Source: Cryptomeria japonica (Eukaryota > Streptophyta > Pinopsida > Cupressales > Cupressaceae). Taken from it: a DNA stretch of 64,000 nucleotides. Made by a program: the position numbers and the translations under genes. The stretch spans positions 697,248,156 through 697,312,155 of the forward strand of contig NC_081412.1 of NCBI RefSeq assembly GCF_030272615.1, given 5' to 3'. The notes under the pieces were generated by a model. It was not told the DNA's origin. It saw only the letters and a program-made list of their open reading frames with translations, and did no database searches. Position 1 is the first letter of the stretch; each line of letters starts with the position of its first letter. Positions 10,077 to 23,610 of the stretch are shown one piece after another.

Positions 10077-13000
10077 ATAGCTTCTCCATCCCATACTAGC
10101 TTTAGTACATCTGTAGATTCAGCAAGCTTTATTCAACACAAGACTAGATATAATGCCCTATCACAAGTTCCAGCTGGTGTGATAGTAGAAGAGGGAATCT
10201 CAGATTACATAGATTGTAAAATCAAAGACCTAGGGTCTCTAGCAATTCACTCACGGCTAGGTTTATTTTATGGACAAGATAAAAAGATCAAACTGGAGTA
10301 TAGTATTTTGGAGAAGAAGAAGCTCCACAATGTTGTTTATTTCCTGGAGGATTTCACAAATGATCACATCAGGATCATTCTGAGCAGAGTGCATGGGGAC
10401 AAGATGTACCTGGAAAGAATGCATGATATAACACCACAAGCAATTCATGTCATCACTGGTTTCATGCTTGCATGGTGATAGGCTACCGGACATTCTCTAC
10501 CGGAAAACTTAACTCTGTATCTATTGCAGCAGTAAATGCCGGTTACCGGATGATCAAGGACAATGCATCATTTGACCTATGCACCGGTATGCAAAGGCAA
10601 CTCCTGTTGAATCTTATATCGATCAAACAGGATAATGCATTGAGGTTCAAGTTTGGACAACTACTGGTTGGATTGTTCTTTTACTTCCAAGGCTACTTTC
10701 TAGGAGTAGGTGATGTCCAGTGGTCTGCTGACCAACTGACAACCAAGCAAATCAAGGAAAGCATTCAAGTAGTTGGAACCGGTTACCCTAAAGTTCTGAA
10801 TAATTACTTTGATGAGTTCAGACATAAAATGAGTTAAATGGTGAGAATATTAGGTGATATTGTAAAGAAATATGAAGATGATATCTATTTCACCATTAAA
10901 GTGGATCAATGCATAATGGAGGTTGTTGAGCCTAGATAGGAGGAAGTGGAGCCTATGGGCTATGAGGTAATGAATGATATGTTGGAAGGATATGCCTCTA
11001 CCCTTATTGCCTCACCGCTTGATCCAAAGGAAAAAAGAACCGGCACGTACCTAGAAAGGATAACACCAGTTGAGGAACTCTCAGCAAAGAAAGGAAAATA
11101 ACCTTTAGTGAAGAAGGCAAAAGTAGTGCCTTCAGCATCGACACCGGCTACTGCAACCAGTCCTAAAGTGTCCAAGTGGTCACTGGCTAAAAAGAAATTG
11201 GAAGCGGCACCTGCTAAAGTGTTCAAAAGAAAGAGGAAGACAAGGAATACCTCACTAGACTCAGAAGAAACTATGTCTGAGGAAAAACCTAAGAAGACAC
11301 GACAAGCAAATAAAAAGACAAAGAATGAACTAGCATCATCGACATCGGTAAAAATTGACATATCCTCCTACAAACCTTTGACACATTGTCAAAGAACTAT
11401 CAAAAACATTAGGAGAAAAGTACTAAATGATTTGATTGATTGTTTTGATGACTTTAATGATGATGAAAGGAAGTGGTTGAAAAAGAAATAATTTAGTATT
11501 TATGTGTTAATGACCGATCGCCTTCATAAATTAGATCTGAGACACCAGATTCTTTGTATAAATCCTTAGACAATAAATGGCGCATTGCCATAGAGTAGGA
11601 ATAGGAAATGAGAGAAAAAATTTTTGCTGAACATTTTCCTGATATATCAAATTCAGAACTGTTTGAAGTAATAAATAAATACAAAGGCCTCTTCTTCATG
11701 AGAAGAAGAAGACTCCTATTACTAGAAGGGAAGGGTAAAGAAGTGCTCAAGAATACACACACCCTTGCTCTAGAAGCTCTGAAGATGCATTGAGTGGCTG
11801 AAGCCAACAGGAAGGCTGAGCAAGAACTGTCAATAACTAAACTAGATAAGTGTTTGATGATGAAGGAAATTCGGTTGTTGAACCTATCGACACTATTGAT
11901 GTTGATGCTCTAGATGGAGAAGATATTATTTAGGGTACACCATTGGAAGCTACAGGATAGGAGAAGCAGGTAGAACAAGAAATAAAGAAAAAGGAAATTG
12001 AGGATAAAAAGGAGGAAGCAAAGGATGAAGCGGAGAAGAAGAAAGCAGAAGAGGAGAAGAAGAAGAAGGATGAAGAGGAGAAGTAGAAGAAGGATGAAGA
12101 GGAGAAGAAGAAGAAGAAGGATGAAGAGGAGCAGAAGAAGAAGGATGAAGAGGAGAAGAAGAAGAAGGATGAAGAGGACAAGAAGAAAAAGGAAGAGGAC
12201 AAGAAGAAGAAGGAAGAAGATGAGGAGAAATGGAAATAGGAAGAGAAGAGAAAAGAGGATGAGAAGAAAAGAAGAGAAGAAGATGAAGAGAAAAAGAAAC
12301 AAGAAGATGCAAAGAAGAAGAAAGAAGAAGAAGACAAGGAAGAGGAGATGCAGAAGGAAATAGAGAAAAGGAAGAAGGAAGAGGAAGAGAAGGAAGAGGA
12401 AAAGAGAAGAGAAGTGGCAAAGAAGAAAACAGAGGAGGACAAGGCAGGAGAAGTAGCAAAGAGCACGTAGATGGAAACACCTAAGGCAACTAGTAGTCAA
12501 GCCAAACCGGCTGACCTCACTAGTCCCATTGACCTCCAGTCTGCAAGTGAACTGGAGCTACTGTAGAGCATCAAGGTTTCTCAAGAACGCCTTGAGGTGT
12601 TAAGAAGGAAGAAGGAGGAAGATGTGATCCAAGTTGCAGTGGACACTCTTTCTGGTTTGTTACCTAGTACAAACCTCCCCAGTACCAACTCATCAATGGC
12701 CCAATTGAAGCTCCTATGCACAATAGTGGATGATCAAGTGCAGAGCTTAGAGGAGGTAGCAGAGGCAAATGCCAAGAAAGAGCATCAAAAGGCTCTAAAT
12801 ATTGCTCTGGTGAAGAAGTTAAATGAGCTTTGGGCTGAACTCCAAAAAGCACAAAAGGATATAAGGGATGCTTTGGATGAGGGGAATCTTCTACTCAGCA
12901 AGATTTGCCAACCCCATCTATTTTGTGACGATGTGCTTGCATAGAAGCAAAAGCTTCAATTTGACTTGCAGTCCTACATGAGCACATTCAAGCCACCTTA

Positions 13001-13337
13001 TGACTCTTTTACAACTTATGGGAAAACCCTTTACCAGTTTCACATCTAGTTTGCCAAATTAGAGTTAGAAATAAGCACCCAGTCTCGAGATTTGCAGAAG
13101 CTACAACTGGCTCTACTCCCACGTCTGCAAATTCTTCAGAAGTGCTATCTAAATCTGGATGCTTTAACAGTGACACAGGAGATGAGCACAATTGACGCCA
13201 TGAAAGAACAGGTCTCCCAGATGCAGATGGAGAAAGAAGTAGCCACCTCCCTACTTGAGTCTTGGTCTTTATCTATGAAACAATTCTTGCAGGACTTTAA
13301 ATCTATTTTTGACAAATTTTATTCCTTATTGTCATAA
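10077..13337 (+). pseudogene. Element A ORF2: large protein of unknown function, decayed
   Basis: Homologous to B's ORF2: compare IRIILSRVHG and ITPQAIHVITGF here with IRIVLSRVHG and ITKEAVKIVIGLP there, and LNSVS...MIKDN...FKFGQLLVGL with LNSVS...MVKDN...FRFGNLLVCL. B's start ATG-GCA aligns with ATA-GCT at 10077, so the start codon here appears lost by a G-to-A change. The order is an N-terminal conserved domain (about 10120-10830), a Lys-rich basic linker (11100-11490), a long Glu/Lys repeat (about 11960-12470), and a helical C-terminal part (12560-13337). About 45 codons present in B between VITGF and VIGY are missing. Several stops and frame changes are present. The N-terminal domain loosely recalls 'putative plant transposon protein'/Athila ORF1-type domains, but I cannot confirm this. 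Confidence 0.65.
11960..12470 (+). repeat. GAA/GAG purine-rich low-complexity tract inside ORF2
   Basis: About 500 bp consist almost only of purines on the plus strand, in repeated gaagaggagaagaagaag units. In the ORF2 frame it reads as Lys/Glu runs (EEKKKKDEEEKK type), predicting a long charged single helix. On the other strand it gives meaningless Ser- or Leu-rich ORFs. Such polypurine DNA can also form triplexes. Confidence 0.8.
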
Positions 13338-13612
13338 ACTTTTATTATTTTAATACCAAATGAAGACAAGGGTTGTTTAGCTGTACTTTGTCATTGTTGG
13401 CAAAAGGGGAGAAGTATTCTAAGGGGGAGAAGTATCTGGTATTTAAAATCTTAATGTATGCTCTGATATCTCTATGTGCAAAATAGTTATACATTGTATT
13501 GTTAAAGGGATAGTGTATATGCTTAGGGGGAGCAATTTTGCTAATGGCATGATTTTGTTGTAAAACACTTAGATGTCAAAATTTTATTTTCCTAAGTGTT
13601 GCCATCAATGCC

Positions 13613-13624
13613 AAAGGGGGAGAT
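13613..13624 (+). other. Polypurine tract of element A
   Basis: AAAGGGGGAGAT sits directly before the 3' LTR TGTTGG, the normal position for plus-strand DNA priming. The 30 bp at 13595-13624 match the corresponding 30 bp of B (28521-28550, minus) exactly. Further GGGGGAGAAG and GGGGGAGCAA runs lie at about 13404-13430 and 13525-13535. Confidence 0.8.
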
Positions 13625-14768
13625 TGTTGGCATTTTTTATTTTTATGATGTGATTGTCATTGATGGACACACACTTGCATTGAGATCTCCTTTATATGTA
13701 TGAGCTTAAGCTCAACCGGAATATGTTGCAACCCGTATGTTGTATTATAGTTGTTAGACTATTGGTGTTTTGCAAAATGTGTTTACCGGTCTGAAGTGGC
13801 ATGTCGACCCCAAGCGGTTCATGGATCCCAAGCGGTACGAGGGATTAAAGTGGCATAACACATTTTTACCAGTCTTCATTTTTGTCAAACTAGCAACCGG
13901 TATTTTGTATAAACTGGTAATACTCTGTGATGAGTTACCAACCGGTATTTTGTGATGAGTTACTATCCATCGTGTTTGACGGTGCTGACACTTTAATGAT
14001 GCTTTTTCTGTCGTGTTACCAGATATGTCTAGATGCATTGAACCTAGGAAATTGTATTGTAATCCTATTGGACCAACATGAAATCAAATTCCTTTAAAAG
14101 GACATCATGTCTAGGGTTTTATGTTGTTGGTATTGTTGTTGTTGTTGTTGGTATTGTTGATGTTGTTGCTAGGGTTTAAGGTGGTTGAGGAGTCAGAGAG
14201 AGTATGAATGTATAGAAGACTGAAGTAATGTTGGAATGCATTAGGAATGAGCTATCAAGGATCTAACCAAGAAATTTGTGTTATTTGCTAGATCACTCAC
14301 TTGTTGATTACTCACATCTTCGACAAGTCTGTAGCCCTTAACCAGGTAGGCCCAAAAGCCTTTTGTAAATCCTCTAACAAGGTGGTTCACATCTATGGAT
14401 CTAAAATCCTCTAGCAAGGTAATCTTTAATCAGACTTATCTCCTAACAGAGATTGAGATTCCTAATAGGATCTGTTCAGGTAAAGAACATTGTAAGACCT
14501 TAACCGGTCTGACCTTAACTGGTCTGACCTTAACCAGTCTAGTTCCTATTCTGTAGATAGTTACATGTGAGTTTCATCTCACCGTGGTTTTTTCCATTTG
14601 GGTTTCCACGTCAAATATCTTGTGTTATGGTGGTATTGCTTCTGTGAGTGAATGTCTTATTTGCATTTTGGTTTGCATACTGTTTTACCGGTTTACTGTT
14701 AGTCTTGCAAAGTATTTAAGTGCAGTGTTTTTTGGCATACTAATTCACCCCCCTCTTAGTATTCATCA
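13625..14768 (+). repeat. 3' LTR of element A (1144 bp)
   Basis: Colinear with the 5' LTR. It contains two local expansions absent there: a 15-bp unit (GACCTTAACCGGTCT) present three times at 14496-14540 versus once near 8036, and extra TTG triplets near 14126-14150. It is followed by ATGAA at 14769-14773. Confidence 0.88.
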
Positions 14769-14773
14769 ATGAA

Positions 14774-15062
14774 AGAAACATTGTGTTCTACTACACTTGA
14801 ATTCTGCAAATACTAGATACTAATATAAAATGTGTAGGCATACTCTTATTGCAAATCACAATTCACAACTCTTAAGCATCAATAGATGTAGATCTCAACG
14901 AGTTGCTAGAGTAGGAACAATAGTTGGGTAACTGCAACCTACTTTTCATAATAGACTTCTAAAATACTTCCATCAACATGAATGGGTGGACCATGATAGT
15001 ATTGACCTTTATCATCCAATTTCTTAGTCAGATCAATCAATGAGACTGCATAAGATTGTTTC
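14774..15062. other. Short flank between elements A and E with a small unexplained minus-strand frame
   Basis: This 289-bp piece is the only sequence between A and E. On the minus strand, 15061-14939 is open for 40 codons and reads like real protein (SLIDLTKKLDDKGQYYHG, then PPIHVDGSILEVYYEK), ending in TAG. It is cut at 15062 by the insertion of E, so its upstream part would lie beyond E's right end, outside this window. It could be a fragment of a host exon or of an older transposon. I do not recognise the family. Confidence 0.35.
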
Positions 15063-16130
15063 TGTAGACACCTAAAAATGTCTCATTAATCTCGCACTAA
15101 TTATTCATCCTAATTAATTAAGTGATTTTTTAATTATTTAATTAAGCTAATTATTCTTCTAAACTGACTCAATCATCACATTCAACATTTCTAATTATTG
15201 AATTTCTATTCCTTAATTAATTATTCAGTTAACCCTATCTCAAATATCAATTAAATATTAATCACATTTCTAATGTTTAAATAATTTCATTTAAATTATT
15301 TAAATTAATTAACTTATTCCTCCAAATCCCCAAATTCAAATTCATTTAATTCCATCTAATTTCATTTCTATCAAATTCACAAATCCCCAAATTCAAATTT
15401 CAATTAATTTCCTCTAATTCCAAATCATCAAATTAACATTTCATCAAATTTGAATTTCAGTTAATTTCATGTGCATTTCAGCATTCAAAAGTCCAAATTC
15501 AAATCCAAATTGAAAATAAAAATCAAATTCAATTCCAAAATCCTACAACACATGTTGAAATCATAACTGATTGATCAAATCAGTTAACTCTACAATCACC
15601 CATTTTCACTCCAAAATAGCTTTTTCTAACTAGTCAATCAATCCTCTTATCTCTCCTATCAATTTAGTCAACTAGCTAGTCTTCATTCTATTGGTTAATC
15701 AATTGATTTCACTCTCCAATCAATCCTATTAATAGAACAATCTATTGAGTTAACGAATCAATCAATATGAGTTCAATGATCAATCAAACTCAGTTGACTA
15801 TCAATCAAGACTTGAGTTCAAATCCTCACCCCTTCTATGTTGAAAATCTATATAAACAACATCATTTTCACAAATCAGCCGAGATCACACTCTTCAAAGC
15901 AATTGCCATCTTATGCAGGAATTTCAGTGCAATACCTGAGTTCCACCTACACAATTTTGGAGAAGAACAATGGAAGCACAAATTTGGAATAGGGAGTTTG
16001 AATTCGTTTAAAGCTTTCAATTCTTGCATCTAATTTCTATTAGCTTATGTTTGAGTTTGTTTAATTAGTTAAGGATATGTGATCGTTCTTATTTCCTAAT
16101 TAGCTCATATTAATTTCAAGAATGAAGACA
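15063..16130 (+). repeat. 5' LTR of element E (1068 bp)
   Basis: It begins TGTAGACACCTAAAAATG and ends AATGAAGACA, with the primer site immediately after. The start is nearly the same as that of the G LTR read on its own strand (TGTAGACACCTAAAATTG), so the two are related families. The body is very AT-rich with repeated AATTAATT and AAATTCAAATT motifs. Confidence 0.72.
15849..15856 (+). promoter_or_regulatory. TATA box in the E LTR
   Basis: TATATAAA stands in a less AT-extreme context about 280 bp before the LTR end, a plausible promoter position for transcription of E. Confidence 0.45.
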
Positions 16131-16132
16131 AT

Positions 16133-16148
16133 TGGAGAACCCGATGTG
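16133..16148 (+). other. Primer-binding site of E
   Basis: TGGAGAACCCGATGTG begins two bases after the LTR's final CA. It matches the H1 site (TGGTGAACCCGACGTC) at about 13 of 16 positions. The tRNA is not identified. Confidence 0.6.
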
Positions 16149-16212
16149 AAACTAACCTTCTGATTTTGTTTTTTCACGATTTGTAGGTCCCGTATGGAAC
16201 ATAAAAATATGA

Positions 16213-16330
16213 TGCACAATTGTATTGACATAAATTTGCAATTTTTAATTCTGATAAGCAATTGTTATCATATTAGTGTGCAATTGTAGTTATATTAATT
16301 CACAATTGTCTTAACTGATACACAATTGTA
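16213..16330 (+). repeat. AATT-core array, six copies at 20-22 bp spacing
   Basis: A (G/C)(CA)CAATTGT-like core recurs with AATT beginning at 16218, 16240, 16260, 16282, 16304 and 16324. The sequence between cores differs but is always AT-rich. A second block follows at 16774-16849. Confidence 0.75.
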
Positions 16331-16512
16331 TGGATAGGTTAAATTGTTAATTTTTAGTGTCATTTTTGTTTTCCTAGCATTTGCGTTGCTAACCCCAAAA
16401 AATCTTTCATTTCTGAAAAAATAAAAAAATTTGTGCATGAAATGTCTCAAACCTAATGGTAGGAAGGGTGACATTCAAAAATTCAAGTACCAAAAGAAGG
16501 AAAGAGAATATA

Positions 16513-16722
16513 AGACAACAAAAGGCCTATCATAGACTTGTAAAAGAAAAAGAGAAACTCTGAATCTTGGAAGAAGAAGAAGCCATGAATCAATATTATC
16601 GAGCCATACACAAAATCTTTGAGAAATTCAACATTTATGATGACATTGAGGTCCTAGGTCGCCTTGTGGTGGAGGATTTCCTCCAAATTTTAATTCCATC
16701 TTTTGTCTTTTTCATTCTATGA
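16513..16722 (+). pseudogene. Small charged ORF remnant in the E leader
   Basis: One frame is open for about 70 codons with a single internal TGA. It starts near RQQKAYHRLVKEKEK, continues with an acidic EEEEAMNQYYRAIHKIF segment and ends LIPSFVFFIL before TGA. The composition (charged helical, then hydrophobic) looks protein-like rather than random. I do not recognise it. It lies between the two AATT arrays. Confidence 0.3.
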
Positions 16723-16773
16723 TTAACTAGTTAGCAATTGTTTAGAGATCTGTTTGCAGTGTTGACAGAAATT

Positions 16774-16849
16774 CGCAATTGTATACATATTAGTTCACAA
16801 TTATAGTTAAATTAGTTTGCAATTATGCAGTAGTTGATGCACAATTGTT
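16774..16849 (+). repeat. Second AATT-core array, four copies at exactly 22 bp
   Basis: AATT cores begin at 16777, 16799, 16821 and 16843, within GCAATTGT, CACAATTA, TGCAATTA and CACAATTG. It repeats the organisation of 16213-16330. Confidence 0.75.
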
Positions 16850-17990
16850 AGGAGTCAACAGAGTATTATTGTTCTAGATTTTTTAAATTCTCTGTCATTG
16901 ATATATGTTATGTATTCACAAGATAGAGGAGTCAAAATTGTAACCGAAGAAAGGATTAGGCTGGAGAGTCCACCATGTGCTAACAATTTTTGTGTTTTCT
17001 TGCAGGGATAGTTGGACCGAGTTTAGCTAATTTTTCTTTTGGTGCTCTTAAAAAGAACAACACAAATCTCATCATTGTTATGTTGGTTAAAATAAACCCC
17101 ATGTATTTTTGAGCAACATCTCCAATAGTTTATAAAAATTACAATGAAGGTTTAAAAAGAACCCTTGTTCTTCATGTCTTCAAGGTGATAGGTATATGCT
17201 CTCCCCTTTTCAAGGTGATAAAAAATCCAGACCCACCTTTTCATGCTTTATTTCATTTTCTCCATTAAGATAACACCTTTAGAAGGCCTACCTTCCAAGT
17301 AGCCCATAAGGCCAAGTGAGAGGGAACGACCTAAGTGGCAATGACTAAAGCCAAGTAATCCAAGCCATTATAAACAAATGCATATGTGATGAAAATCATA
17401 TGTGAAGAGTGTTATATGCTGTCACAATGACATTATGCCTCCCTCGGTGCCTATATGGTATGTTAAAATCTATAGAGTGTAACCTCTATTGACTGGGAGA
17501 CCTCCCTTAATGGAGTGTAAAACGCTGATAATTGTGACCACTCGAATGAAACTCTTTCTAAATATAGTAGAAATTAGAAGCCCAATTGAGTCAGTAACCA
17601 GATAGTTTTATTATAACAGTGCAAAGGTAGGGAAGAATCCACCCCCAAGACACTCACCATATATCTCCCTGGATAATGGGCCAATTGAGGAGCAATTCTC
17701 TTTGGTTTAATTTCTGGAAAAAGGCAAAAAATTGAGTGCACCTTAGGGTGTGACAAGGCTGTTTGAGCTGATGGAGTATCAATATGTGGGTTGTGGTAAT
17801 ATTTGTGACCTTTTAACCTTATGAGAGTCATCTTGATGTTCTATCAAATTGCCAAAATACTATCAAAAACAAAATGGGGTCTAGAAAACGATCTCAACAT
17901 TCAAGAGAATTTGAAAAAGTCCTTTAAACAAGTGCTCTCTTTGTTTAGTTTAGATTGTTTTCTTTCCTTGCTACTCTGTCTTTGCAACAT
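16850..17990. other. E internal region with no recognisable gene
   Basis: AT-rich sequence. Short ORFs occur on both strands (for example 17574-17831, minus, and 17821-18114, plus) without known motifs. Lines near 17300-17530 read as unique, ordinary sequence. I see no functional feature here. Confidence 0.5.
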
Positions 17991-18094
17991 CAACATCAAC
18001 AAGATCAAACCCCTCAACAAAGTCAAATTTCAACATCAACAAGATCAAAACCCTCAACAAAGTCAAGTATCAATATCAACAAGATCAAAACCCT
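17991..18094 (+). repeat. 40-bp tandem repeat, about 2.6 copies
   Basis: Units start at 17991, 18031 and 18071, each beginning CAACATCAACAAGATCAAA or a one-base variant. Read in one frame they give Gln/His/Ser-rich peptide (QHQQDQ...), which suggests a coding minisatellite in the E gag region. Confidence 0.8.
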
Positions 18095-18208
18095 ACAGCA
18101 AAGAAGCTTCTTAAGATCAACAAATCAATCAAACATTGCAACATTATAGAAATGGAGAAAACATCTTACATGTTGTGATCCTAGGTCTAGACCAATCAAG
18201 CAAACATC

Positions 18209-18345
18209 ATGAACTGGAATTATGCATTTCATAGGGAAGGTGAAGAATTCATCCCTTCCATTCCTATTCCATCATCATCCATAAATATTTTAGCTCAACA
18301 AGTCAAGACTTGGCAACAACAAATGAGAGAGATGACTATCCCTAA
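18209..18345 (+). pseudogene. E gag-like ORF, part 1 (before D)
   Basis: It opens at ATG 18209 with [13 protein letters not shown] and runs through a Gln-rich helix ([11 protein letters not shown]) to MTIPN, where D is inserted inside the codon at 18344-51792. Without D the frame continues in phase into 51792-52083. The position after the leader, and the general look of the N-terminus, suggest gag. The apparent 210-codon ORF starting here is an artefact, because it reads on into D's LTR and its TA repeat. Confidence 0.5.
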
Positions 18346-21529
<3,184 letters not shown>

Positions 21530-21543
21530 CACTCCCCCTCTAG
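21530..21543 (-). other. Polypurine tract of D
   Basis: CTAGAGGGGGAGTG on the minus strand directly precedes TGTGAGGCCC, the start of the 3' LTR in D's orientation. Confidence 0.75.
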
Positions 21544-22966
21544 GCATGAACTTCTTCCCGGAGTTCATCAAAAAGATGGGGGTACTGTGATCTCATACGT
21601 GCTGCATCCTCCCATGAAGCCGTAACCTCATCATAGCAATCCCACTAGACCCTAACCTGGTCTAGCTCTCAACCTCGAATGGCCAGCGTCTGGCGTGCCA
21701 AAATGCGAATGGGCTCCAAAGCTAGTTGTCCGTCCGACTCCACCTGCAAGGCATCCCAATCTAAAATATGAGACTCATCATAGATATACTTCCTCAAAAC
21801 TGATACATGGAACACATCCCGGATGCGTGACAGGATAGGTGGCAATGCTAATCGATAGGCAACTGGTCCTATCCTCTCAAGTATCCCAAATGGTCCTAGA
21901 AAGCAAGGTGTGAGCTTAGAACCCTTTCCATAACATATTGGACTCTTATGCGGTCGCACTCTCAAGAAGACTCTATCTCCAACCAAGTAGCTACAATCTA
22001 TCCTCTTTACATCTGCATACTTCTTCTGTCTATCTTGTTCCTCTCTAAGATGCTGCTTAATTAGATCCACCTGCTGCTCCATATCCTAAACTATCTTAGG
22101 ACCAATAGCAACTCTGTCCTCTATGCGGTCCCAACTCAACGGTGTCCTACAAGGCCTGCCATATAATGCCTAATAGGATGGCATCCCCAATGAAGTGTGA
22201 TGCCCATTGTTATAGGAAAACTCCACTAAGGGAAGGTACTCTTCCCATTTGGTCTGATGATCCATGACATACATGCAAAGCATATCCTCTAACACCTAGT
22301 TAACCCTCTCTGTTTGACCATCCATTTCCGGATGATAGGTTGTACTGAAGTTGAGCTTGGTGCCCATAACTGCCTGTAATGCCTTCCAAAAGGAAGAAGT
22401 GAAGAGGGAATCCCTATTAGAAATAATCTTGCATGGAAAGGCATGAAGTTTGAAAATGTCTCGTAAGAACACCTGTGCTACTGCTGGTGCTATGAAGGTA
22501 GTCCGAACTGGTGAAAAGTGGGCCACTTTGGTCAACTTGTCAACTATCACCAAGATGGCATCATGGCGACGAGATGACATAGGGAGACCAATGATGAAAT
22601 CCATGGATATAGTATCCCACTTCCACTCTGGTATAGCATGAGACTGGAGCAACCCACTTGAATGGCGGTGCTCTACCTTGACTCTGTGACACTTGAGGCA
22701 TCAGGCTACTAACTCAACAATGAGCTACTGCATTCCTGGCCAATGATATAACTATCTCAAGTCAGCATGCATCTTCTTAACTCTGGGATGTGCTGCATAA
22801 GGACCTCTATGAGCCTCCGTGATAATGAACTCTTGCAATCCCCCAGAAGAAGGTACATAGATGCGTCCTCTATGGTGTAATAGTCCATCGGTCTAAGGAA
22901 TAATCCACATATTTCCCTTCTAGAGTTTCCTGAGATCCTATCACCTGACAAACCTCTAAATAGCAT
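21544..22966 (-). pseudogene. D integrase with chromodomain-like C-terminus
   Basis: Minus strand. A zinc-binding part near 22680-22760 shows the LYHWPGM motif and CLKC. The catalytic core (22296-22652) has MDFIIGLP with the first Asp, a second region ISNRDSLFTS where SDRD is usual, and the Glu in DGQTERVN. The C-terminal part (21669-22082) holds GDRVFLRV, KGSKL, FLGPFGILERIGPVAYRL and VFHVSVLRKY, typical of chromoviral integrases. The tail PIRILARQ... WDCYDEVTASWEDA resembles a chromodomain. In-frame stops include TAG in LR-LYHW and GM(Q)-LI, and TGA and TAG in the tail. Confidence 0.85.
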
Positions 22967-23610
22967 CCATCCTCCTGTAATTGCTGCAATATACGATCTC
23001 TCTAATCCATGCCCATAGATATGGTGTATACCTCGTGACGTCTACTACTCAAAGCATCTGCAACTATGTTTTCTTTCCCTTTGATGTAGTGAACGTCAAA
23101 ATCATACTCGCACAAGAACTCCATCCAATTCCTCTGATGTGCATTAAGGTTTGGCTGAGTGAATATGTATTGAAGGCCCTAATGGTCTGAATGAACCTCA
23201 AAATGATGACCCAAAAGGAATTGTCTCCACCTCATAAGTGCATGCACTACTACTGCGAGCTTAAGGTCATGAGTAGGGTAGTTAAGCTAATGAGTCTTAA
23301 GTTTCCTTGACTCAAAAGCTATAGCCCTACCATCTTGCATAAGGACTGCTCCTAAATCCTCCAGGGAGGCATCTGTGCAAACCATGAAGTCAGCTGAGGG
23401 ATCTGGTACTACAAGGATAGGTGCGCTAGTAATTGTCTTTTTGAGTTCCTGAAAGGCCCTCTCGTAATTCTCTGTCCACTCAAATTTCTTTCCTTTATGC
23501 TGAAGAGAAGTAATAGGATGTGAGACTCTAGAGAATCCCTCAACAAAGTGTCGGTAATAACCTACTAAACCCATGAAGCTCCTGACCTTTGTCACACTGG
23601 TTGGCGCTGG
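22967..23610 (-). pseudogene. D RNase H
   Basis: Minus strand, directly after reverse transcriptase. Motifs are VRSFMGLVGYYRHFVEGFS (connection), VCTDASLEDLGAVLMQ with the first catalytic Asp, FESRKLKTH, YPTHDLKLAVVVHAL, HFEVHSDH and the C-terminal VADALSSRRHEV. In-frame stops break it, at the end of FESRKLKTH and after HSDH. It would remove the RNA strand during cDNA synthesis. Confidence 0.85.

Larger units (their letters stand above)
7183..14768 (+). mobile_element. Element A: complete pol-less LTR retrotransposon with two ORFs
   Basis: Two LTRs (7183-8302 and 13625-14768) bound a 5.3-kb interior, flanked by ATGAA on both sides (7178-7182 and 14769-14773). A Met-type primer site follows the 5' LTR and a polypurine tract precedes the 3' LTR. 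The interior encodes ORF1 (coiled coil plus zinc knuckles) and ORF2 (unknown, about 1,080 codons). No protease, integrase, reverse transcriptase or RNase H motif is visible in any frame. Minus-strand element B has the same gene order, so this is a real family rather than a random deletion. It must be mobilised by another element's enzymes. It resembles the TR-GAG type of non-autonomous elements, with ORF2 as an extra. Confidence 0.88.

Noticed and set aside
11910-12500. Long Ser-, Leu- or Phe-rich minus-strand ORFs of 176-196 codons and an Arg/Lys-rich plus ORF
   Set aside because: They are other-frame readings of the GAA/GAG tract of A ORF2.
16213-16849. AATT arrays as a CRISPR-like or satellite array
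   Set aside because: Only a short core is shared; spacing is 20-22 bp with no exact repeat unit.
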